Of a DNA stretch of 64,000 nt, positions 56,452 through 64,000 are shown one piece after another (within the stretch, counting starts at the first letter, position 1; each line of letters starts with the position of its first letter). Source of the stretch: Chytriomyces cf. hyalinus JEL632 (Eukaryota > Chytridiomycota > Chytridiomycetes > Chytridiales > Chytriomycetaceae); the NCBI GenBank assembly GCA_025435555.1, contig JAIWWG010000047.1, positions 186,001 through 250,000 on the forward strand, given 5' to 3'. The translations under genes were made by a program, and so were the position numbers. The notes below the pieces were generated by a model. The model saw nothing but the letters and a program-made list of their open reading frames with translations. It was not told the DNA's origin and did no database searches.

Positions 56452-57427
56452 ATGACAGGACTCCGTGTCGCCAACATGACCCCAACTCCGATCCCCATTC
56501 TGACTGCACCTTCCTCGTACGCATCCGCCACCTACGACCCCTTCCATGGTCTAAGCGAATCCGAAGCCATGTCGTTGAAAGCGTTCCGCGCTGAACATCT
56601 TGCCACTGTCATGCGCGGCCTGACCGGAACAGCACTGGACAATGAGGACGAGTGGACCAACGACGAGTGTCTGCTTCTATTTCTCAAGGCGGGAAAGTTT
56701 GAACTGGACGTGGCCGTGTCGCGACTTGCAGCAACAATGCAATGGTTGGTTTGATTTCAACGACGGACAACCTCGCAAACTAACCCCCCATGTGCGTTTT
56801 TTGCAATGATTCCCCAGGAGGAGAGACTTTAGACCCACCGAAATCGATCCGGCCGTCGTTGCTCCGCACTGCAAATTCGGTGACCAATTCCTTACTGGTT
56901 TCGACAAACACGGCCGTCCCATCATGTACACCCGCCCAAAGCACGGATACCTGCACAACAAGGACCCTGAAGGCTCGATCCGATACTCTCTGCTCCTGAT
57001 TGAAAAGGCAATCAAAATCATGCCAAAGGGTGTCACGAAATTGACCGTCATTACCGATTTCGAAGGATCCACAATGTTTAATGGATTTGCGTCGGCCATT
57101 TACCTCAAGTTTCTCAATATTCTTGCTACGCATTACCCCGAGCGTCTCGGCGTTGCAATCTGCATTCGTCCGACTTGGTATCTCTCATTCTTGTACGGAG
57201 TGATTGCCCCATTCATGGACCCCATCACGAAAAAGAAACTCGTCTTTATCAAAGACGCATCTCAATCCGCTTCAAAGCCGCCTGCCATGGACAATGACGA
57301 AGTCGGGGGTTGGAGAGACTCAATTTTCGAGTTTGTCGATGTGGACCAGTTGAGGGGAGAATATGGCGGGGATCACCACTTTAATTTCGATTATGATATT
57401 TACTGGGAAGCCTTTACAAAGCTTTAA
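56452..57427 (+). CDS. CRAL-TRIO (Sec14-like) lipid-binding protein
   Basis: Two exons in phase (56452-56744 and 56818-57427) give 300 residues. The CRAL-TRIO N-terminal helices include DECLLLFLKAGKFELDVAVS (the FLRA-like motif) and WRRDFRP. The lipid-binding core has FDKHGRPIMYTRP, TVITDFEGSTMFNG, HYPERLGVAICIRP and FMDPITKKKLVFI, all in the family order. The likely role is cytosolic phosphatidylinositol/phosphatidylcholine exchange. A second in-frame ATG at 56476 is an alternative start. Confidence 0.92.
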
Positions 57428-57504
57428 TGTTTTGTTCAAACGTAGATAAACGGTAACATTCTTTCGAAAACGATAATGGGAAAAGGCGGATTTTTTGCGT
57501 CTAT

Positions 57505-58238
57505 TCATGGGAATGTAAACTTTTCCCGCAGTCGTATGCACGCTCGAAAGTCGGCATAAATCGTTCCAAACACTTGCTGAACCCATGCGCGATACTCGTA
57601 ATCAGAAATAAGGACATTGTAATCGAAATGCGCCAAAATCTACCAACAAAAAAAGAAACAGCCGGTTAAATAATCCAGCACCACGATTTTACAAAAAAAT
57701 CAAAATCAAAAGAGCCAACCTTGCGTTCTGTCGAATCCATATCAGCAAGAGACACGCCACGAATTCGAAGCCGCTCGCAGATTTCCACCCAATGCTCATT
57801 CCTCCCTCCCAACGTATCATTGTGCCACTTGTGAGCAATCGCCAAAGCACACACAATCACTCGCTTGACTTGAAACGGTGGAGGAGTCAGCCCTTTACAA
57901 GGAACAAATGCAGACGTGTGAGTGTCCAGGTAGATGCTCTTGACGTAAAACAGTGCTAGCAAAACAGTGCTTGGGTCCAATGCGTCATGAAGGATAAGTT
58001 TTGGTGCCCATGTGGACAAGTGTCTCCATGGAAGTGGGTGGTTCAGTTCGAGATGTTGCGGGTTCCTAGTGATGCGCCAAAGAACAAAGCATAGAAAGTC
58101 CGGGCTCATTTTGCGAGCGGTTTCCAATGTTCCTGAAGGAGACATTTTTGGTGATGATTGCAGTTGCTGCAGATGAAAAGATGCTATGATAGTTTGTAGG
58201 ACGGTAGGACTGCTTGAGTTTTTGTATGCGTTGAACAT
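57505..58238 (-). CDS. Cyclin-like protein
   Basis: Two exons in phase (58238-57720 and 57639-57505, intron 80 nt) give 216-217 residues. The helical core reads STVLLALFYVKSIYLDTH, then VKRVIVCALAIAHKWHNDTL, WVEICERLRIRGVS and MDSTERKILAHFDYNVLIS. This order (YIDR-like, KW/KF after a long helix, ER.IL..LDY..) is typical of the N-terminal cyclin box of PCL/PHO80-type cyclins. The kinase partner is unknown. An in-frame-independent upstream ATG (58246) is an unlikely start. Confidence 0.8.
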
Positions 58239-58428
58239 GTCGCATCGTAACGTGTCGTGTCATTCAAAAAAGCATCTGCAGGGTGCAAACAAGGGGAAAA
58301 CAAGGCATGCAATGACTAGCTAGCTTCATTGCTTGCGGAAACAGTGAATGACCCAGTATCCTTTTTTTTCCCCCTTCATTTCGGGATTGTCTGTGCTTGT
58401 TTACTTTTTTGCAATATAAACAAAAAAA

Positions 58429-61400
58429 TGACCTTCAGCCACGCAGTCTTTGAATCGCGACCATCGACTCAACCCGACCCATACCTTATCGCGCGAATTC
58501 CCCTCCATCAAACGGCCAATGAACCTACTCGATCGCCTCATGACGCTCCGCTGTCAGCTACAGCCGCCGCCGTCAAGCTCGCGTCAACCATCAAACGCGG
58601 CCGAATCGTTCACGCGCATATTTACCCACAGATTTCGAATCTCGTACCGCTTGAATGGGAGCAAAATCTGGTCCATCAAGCCATCGAAACATCAAACCCA
58701 ACAACATCTGCAGAAAGCATTACAGATCGTGAACCAGGTTTGAACACCAAAAAAAAACTCTGTGCGAAAAGCATGCGCCATTTTCAACTCAGCACCACTT
58801 AAACATGAATTACACAGACGCATGGATAAAAGACTTGACTGTGCAAAAAACGTGCCGCAACCTACCCAAACCCGAAGACTACCCTATTCGAATTCACATT
58901 CATCCTTTGGAATTACTCTCAGATTCTTTATACGCGCAATGTCATCGCATCACGCTCAAATCCCCGATCCGAGATGCCTTCTTTCATTGGACGTTTCTGT
59001 GCCACCAATTCAATTTCCGGACAATGGCAAGAAGCTTTGGATGGAAAGTTCAAAATGATGGCGGCAGTGGTGTTGAGAATGAGTCATTTGCCGCGTTTGG
59101 AGAGCTTGTGAAAGCGAGGATACGAGATTGCTTTCATTACCCGGACAGGTTTTCATTTAGCAAAATCCAAATAGTTTTCTATTTTTATTTTGAAATGTTA
59201 ACAATTTGGTCTACCCACCAGATTCCCTCTCCATGTGGAAGTCGTTGATCCAGAAAACCTTTTATTACTGACATTCTCCGAAATCCGCGCTGGATACAGA
59301 AAAGTCACGCTCCTCTCACTCGAATTTGTCCCATCTCCATGGTTTGAAGTCATATCAGATTTACGCCGCGACTACAAAAGAACGCGGCGCCATTATTCCG
59401 AGTTGCATAATACCCTTGTTCAGTCGCTGGACTTTGTGTTGAGGCATCAACCGGCGCTGCTTGTTTCTGGTGGTGTTCCGGATCCGTTGGAGCCGCAGCA
59501 GTTAAAGCCGTGGAAAGATTTGGTTGCTGATTTGTTGGAAAGCAAGTTTTTGGAGAAGGGGAAAGAAGCGCGATTGTTGCAAAGTGATGAAAAGATTGTA
59601 CGAAAAAAGTTGTTTGTGTTGCTGACTTTGCCGAAACATGAATCGCTCGAAGGTGATTCAGTTCATTTTGCTTTTGATTTACAGTTTTTTTTCGAAAGCG
59701 TTGAACGCTGATGTTTCTCGACAGTGGTTGCGGTGAAATCCATGAAGATGAATGTTCAAGGGTACGAGCGAAATGAAGATGCAAAGCGGCTGAGGTTGAC
59801 GTTCACGTTTTACGCCAAGGTGAGGAGGTTTTTGGGATCACTCAAGTCAGACAGAAATGAGTGACGCATGTTTCTCACATTTGAAGAGATTCAAGCAAGA
59901 ACCTCCTTCCTCATACATAATCACAATCACTGCCGCCGAAGACGTATTCTTCACTTTCACCTCAAAAGAAATCACGCCAGCCGTGTTTCATGCAATGACA
60001 TCCAGCATGAACCTCCACCATCACATTGAAGTGCCAGATCGAATGCATGTCCAACACCAAGGTACCAAACTCGACCATGATCGCCTTGAAGTGCGTCAAA
60101 GCGAGCGACGCAAGATTTTGGGGTTTCATCCAACAGAAGGTGTCGCTGGTGGAGTCGTGGGTGTTTTGGCGGACGATCTGTTGCAGCATTGCGAGAACGA
60201 GCCCGACCGTTATAGCGCCGTGTTCAAAATTCGGAATCGCACTGTGAATCATGTTTTGGATCAAAGTGACCATACCAGTGTCAAAGAAGCTCGCCGGAAA
60301 TTCATCAACAAGGGTCCAAATGAAATTGTGAGGACTTGGAAAATGGAGGATGCCGATGGTACAGCTGTGACTACTGCCACTGGAGTAGCATCGCCGACCA
60401 AGGAGGAGAATGTTGCGGACCATTTGCAAATGAAATTTAATCACTTGCACACGCTGACTTCGAGGAATCCGCCGCAGCTTCGAAAGGCGTATCTCGAATT
60501 CACGGAAACCTGCATGTTTCGCAGCCGGAAACTGATGATTGTGGAGTTTTCAGAAAGTCACAGACAAGTTTTGCAAGAAGAGATTCGAGAGCGTTACGAC
60601 AAATTGCAGGTGGCTGCTGACATTTGGGTTTTTTATGCATGTTTTTGTCTCACTCATCAATGCTATTTTCACTGATTTTTTAAAAACAGACAGAAATTGA
60701 TTCGGTGCAGTACAGATTAGACGCTCTTTACGATACTGTCCGACGAAAGAACCCGTCTCTTTTGGCTTCTTTAACGGAGGCGATCACTCAAAATCAAAAT
60801 CACGCGCCAACACCTGATCTCCCTCAGCAACCGACAAGCCTTAAAGACAAGCACACTCGAGATGAAGACAACATACACAACACGACCACTGCTAAAAGCT
60901 TGCATACCCGAACTCGAGGGAGCGCAGTCGCAACAACACCGCGTCTAGTAAATTACGCGGATCCCGGACTGGAAATCAGCATTCTCAACAGAATGGCTGC
61001 TGCCAGAAACCAGCACCCTCCTCCACGCCCTATCAGCCCTTCCCGGATCCCTGTTGGAACCCAAAGACAGGCAGAGTCGCCAAATCATTCCCAAAAGACT
61101 CCCACGTTCTTGAAACTCCGGTCCACACAAAATAGCGGGACTAGCAGGAATATCAAACTGAAGTCTGAGCGGAAACGAACACCATCTCCTCCAAAACGCT
61201 CGCCATCAGCATTTCGCAGTACAAGCCCTGTTGCAAACGAAAAGACTTTGTTTTCCAATGTTCCAACGGCGAATCTGTTCAATGAATTTACAAAATCCGA
61301 AGGCTCTGCAACAAGATCTCATGCCGCGTCCCCCACCTTGGTGGACTCAATGCATGCAGTCAGTCCTACAGTTTATTCAGGTGGGGCGGTTGAGTTTGGT

Positions 61401-61589
61401 TTAAAAAGTGGGAGAAACTCGGCATTGTCTTCAGGACGTGGTGGTGGTGGTCGAGATTCACGGCTGTCTTTCAGAAGCTTCAACAGTAGACCTGTTTTTC
61501 GAGCATCTGTATCTTCGCGCGAGGAGCAGGTATCATCAGCAAGCGTGAGGCCATGGCCATCAGTGTTCTCGCCAGGGTTGAAACCATAA
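58429..61589 (+). CDS. Large multi-exon protein of unknown family
   Basis: At least seven exons. Secure parts are ~58790-59151 (DAWIKDLTVQKTCRNLPKPE), 59221-59656 (ENLLLLTFSEIRAGYRKVTL), a short exon to 59819 (MNVQGYERNEDAKRLRLTFT), 59887-60607 (SSYIITITAAEDVFFTFTSK) and 60691-61589. The start is most likely ATG 58429. To reach the downstream frame it needs a 43-nt intron (GTCCAT..TGCAG) at about 58669-58711, then a second intron. Two alternative frames there look equally protein-like, so the first ~100 residues are unsure. The last ~250 residues are Ser/Arg/Pro-rich and disordered (KRTPSPPKRSPSAF). The central part looks like mixed alpha/beta domains, but I recognise no family. Confidence 0.65.
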
Positions 61590-61630
61590 AAAGTGAATAA
61601 ATAAAGTGACAAATCCAGAGAAAAAAAGAA

Positions 61631-62211
61631 ATGGCCAAGGACCACAAGAAACAGTTCAAGCAGAGCAGCAAACACCGCAGCAAGCAAGTGACGGGTGCAG
61701 ATGCGCTTGTGCGAATGAATTACTTGTACCAAGCGTCGTCGCTGTTCTCCCAGGGCGCATCCCCGTCTCTTTCGCGGTTCTACGCCCAATCCATGAAAAC
61801 GGTTGCTGCCAGGATGGTGCTGCGAATGTAAGGCGTCGGATTTCGAATGCTTGGGCAGGCTCCCCTCGATGTGGTTTCTGTTGCTCATGCAAATGAATAA
61901 CAGGGATCCGCAGATAAAACGGACCATCTGCAAGGGCTGCTGCTCGCTGTTGATCCCAGGCATGAATGCTCATGTCGAGACAAAAGGTGATTTGCTTTAT
62001 TCTGCGTTCTTGAAAGACGTGAGCCTCAATCCATATGAGCATGACAGATTCCAATACCGGGGTTCCGCACGTGGTCACCACCACATGCACACTGTGCAGC
62101 AGGACAAAAAACTTGCCCGTCACATCTAGTCACACACTGTTCATAGAGCGTGCGGGTGTGGTTGTTGTCTCCAAGGAGGAAACATCCGAAGACACAAGTT
62201 TAAAAACCTGA
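61631..62211 (+). CDS. RPP21: Ribonuclease P/MRP subunit Rpp21/Rpr2
   Basis: Zinc-binding subunit of nuclear RNase P, needed for tRNA 5' processing. Three exons in phase (61631-61827, 61904-61986, 62048-62211) give 147 residues. The basic N-terminus is followed by the helix pair MNYLYQASSLFS and LSRFYAQSMKTVAARMVLRM, typical of the family. Zinc ligands are C75 and C78 (TICKGCC) and C107 and C110 (TTCTLCSRTK), preceded by SLLIPGMNAHVE. It starts only 41 bp after the stop codon of the previous gene on the same strand. The tail after the last Cys pair (34 residues) is not conserved. Confidence 0.92.
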
Positions 62212-63715
62212 ATTTCAAATCGCCAACGCGGCAAATCCCATCTGTCGGCAGCCACCCGAATTGCAATAAACGCAGCCTCAAGTCGCTGTCGGAAAGTGCG
62301 AATTAAAAATCTATTTATGTTTGGTGTCAAGTCAGGTGTTCAAATAAAATTGACTCCGCCCCAAAGCCATGTTCACCTGCACGTGAACTCCGACGTCTCT
62401 CCGCCAGGCAACGCGCTAACGCGCTCACCATAAGCTCAATAAAGCTCTGAGTTATGCACCCGTGCAACTCCGTGCAACGGATCATTTCATGAACAAACAT
62501 CAAAACGAGGATCAGCCCGAGAGAACATCAGCACATTTGCTTTTGCAACCAAAAATATAACCGCACTCTATCAACATACTGAATCTGCTTTGAAAGCTGC
62601 GAGCGTTTGATCGTGAGAATAGTTGCCGAAATGTGTCAATTTTACCTTTCACCCCACTCACTGCAACGCGTTGCTTTGCCCTATTGCACGTATTCAATCC
62701 TTGCCATGCCGTGTCTGAGTTTGGTTATTCCAAGACTGCCTGTGATGAACCAATCTCAGAGCCAGAAGTTTTTCAAGGACGACCCGCCTTTCCACAGGTA
62801 TTCAACCTAGCAAGTTTCTGCATTCGGCGCTGGAAACGCGGCTTCATCAGTTTCTAAGGCTGTTGGCGAAATACACAGCCCACAAGGCTGCAAGAGTGAA
62901 TCTCAGCCCTTATTCAAGTCTGAAGCACCCACGTCAGCTGAGCGTGAGTATACTTGTCACTCCCCCTCTGAACAGTCCGTCGAACCTTATTCAATCTCTA
63001 AGCGTCGTTCCCCCCGTTGGACGTGACATGAGCGTGCGAGATTTCAGCGGCAAGCCCGCGGCAACCCAACCACGAAGACCACTTCAGTTTGAAGTGGGGA
63101 CGATAAAGACGATCGGACTTGCGGAGATACGATTATCCGGTGTCCGGTAAAGCATTTTTGAGGAACGATCACATTAATCGCACGTGGTCGCGCTCTCCGA
63201 CTCTTATCCCTTTGGTCTGAAAGCTTCCTGGGATGCAGGTCCACATTTCGGCGGTTGCGAGCATGTGCGGACATGAGGGTGGGGGTGATATGGACCCTCA
63301 GTGCTTGCAGCCACAGGGAGAGAATGCAAGCACGTTACGGAATGTAAGACACTTGCTTTAAAGGGAAGGGGGTGCGCAAATCAAGAAGCAGCAAATTTGT
63401 CAGACGCCGTTTATTTTGTTACATCACGTGGCACTTGACCCAAACGCGGAACGCGTAACCGAGCAACAGCGCGTGCATTTTTTAGCAAGGTTTCAGGCGC
63501 GACGGTCGGCACCTACAGCGCCCCAACTCGCCATGTTCGTTTGAGAGAAAGCAAACGTAAAAATGCATAAATTGGGGGCATTGCCCAATCAAAAATCAAA
63601 ATTCATGTTACACAAGAGTGTTTCTTTCGGCCAAGGCATTCAAACCCAGCCCGACAAAAACAAAAAAGAGCTGCAACGAAATCAACCCAAAAAAAACTGA
63701 ACACACAAAAAACAC
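62212..63715. other. Gene-poor intergenic region
   Basis: About 1.5 kb without a supported gene. Short frames (for example 62863-63150, +) lack splice context and family features. No tRNA-like fold or tandem repeat was recognised by eye. The length may reflect a large upstream region for the open frame at 63716. Confidence 0.45.
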
Positions 63716-64000
63716 ATGCACCAGCCACACATCATCCCTTCATCTGCATCCTTCTCCCTCGATCTGCTCGTGGCCGCCGCGACCATGCATGCTGCTCCTG
63801 TCGCGGAGAGTGGCTTCAACTTCAAGCACCAGCAGCCATGTCCGACGGTCTCCTCGCACCCCATGTCCATCAGCAATCTTGCATTTGATTACCAAGACAC
63901 ATCCGACTCCACAACTGCCATGCCACCGCGAACTGAACAATCAGCTAGTCCAGCGTGGCCGAGTTCCCACAAGCTGCTGCCAACCCTTATTTCGCCGCCG
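63716..64000 (+). CDS. 5' part of a Pro/Ser/His-rich protein, truncated by window end
   Basis: From ATG 63716 the frame stays open for 95 codons to the last base. The sequence (MHQPHIIPSSASFSLDLLVA, later LLPTLISPP) is low-complexity and resembles the disordered N-terminal half of the C2H2 factor at 53826-54701, which also has an LLPP..L..IFP motif. It is probably the activation region of another regulator. The minus-strand frames here are shadows. The DNA-binding part would lie beyond the window. Confidence 0.5.
   Translation, partial: MHQPHIIPSSASFSLDLLVAAATMHAAPVAESGFNFKHQQPCPTVSSHPMSISNLAFDYQDTSDSTTAMPPRTEQSASPAWPSSHKLLPTLISPP

Noticed and set aside
59857-60280. SAS-6 or CCDC61 (XRCC4-fold) identity for the large protein at 58.4-61.6 kb
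   Set aside because: Only one short beta-rich stretch (SYIITITAAEDVFFTFTSK) looks similar; no diagnostic motif.
62212-63715. tRNA or other RNA gene in the gene-poor stretch
   Set aside because: Looked for cloverleaf-like inverted repeats and A/B boxes by eye; none convincing. A tRNAscan or Infernal run would decide.

Overview
The window is nuclear DNA of an early-diverging, probably zoosporic (chytrid-type) fungus. Fungal traits are a division-2 chitin synthase, a Kre9/Knh1-like GPI protein and a Sec14-like protein. They sit beside genes that yeasts and most Dikarya have lost: Integrator subunit INTS9, CHFR with a PBZ zinc finger, a FAM184-type coiled-coil protein, TRAP-alpha and a VHL beta domain. 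Genes are dense and mostly interrupted by short introns (about 45-90 nt, GT..AG, often with a CTAAC/CTGAC-like branch site). No rRNA, tRNA, CRISPR, IS element or transposon was recognised.

Layout. 1-9.3 kb: C-terminus of a large DUF3712-like protein (+), a His/Asp-rich membrane protein (-), an LPLAT acyltransferase (+), a chitin synthase (-) and a Kre9-like GPI protein (+). 9.3-16.7 kb: TRAP-alpha (-) and a TBL1-type WD40 protein (+) starting 44 bp apart, an oxysterol-binding protein (-) and an Old Yellow Enzyme (+). 16.9-21.4 kb: a Cys-rich protein (-), a 7-TM protein (-), a bromodomain-like protein (-) and COA6 (+). 22.3-33.5 kb: the 25-exon FAM184-like gene (+), SEC31 (-) and a small hypothetical gene (-). 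33.5-42.1 kb: ORC1 (-), a TM/F-box-like/LRR protein (-), exocyst SEC6 (+) and INTS9 (+). 42.3-54.7 kb: CHFR, a RING-VHL-beta fusion, an F-box/LRR protein, a double-MATH membrane protein and a C2H2 factor, all on the minus strand. 54.7-64 kb: a repeat-rich intergenic stretch, a CRAL-TRIO protein (+), a cyclin-like protein (-), a large unrecognised protein (+), RNase P subunit RPP21 (+), a gene-poor stretch and the start of an open frame that runs off the end.

Functional themes. Secretory pathway: SEC31 (COPII), TRAP-alpha (ER translocation), SEC6 (exocyst), lipid-transfer and acyltransferase proteins, and the wall enzymes. Ubiquitin-type recognition: four of the minus-strand genes between 42 and 53.5 kb, plus the F-box-like LRR protein at 36 kb. 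The most unusual gene is the RING-VHL-beta protein at 45012-45533. It joins a RING finger to a VHL beta domain that keeps the hydroxyproline-pocket residues but lacks the Elongin-binding alpha domain.

Method and limits. Gene spans are start to stop codon including introns. Exons were joined by hand from splice motifs, reading phase and family similarity recalled from memory; no search was run. Where a junction is unsure this is stated.
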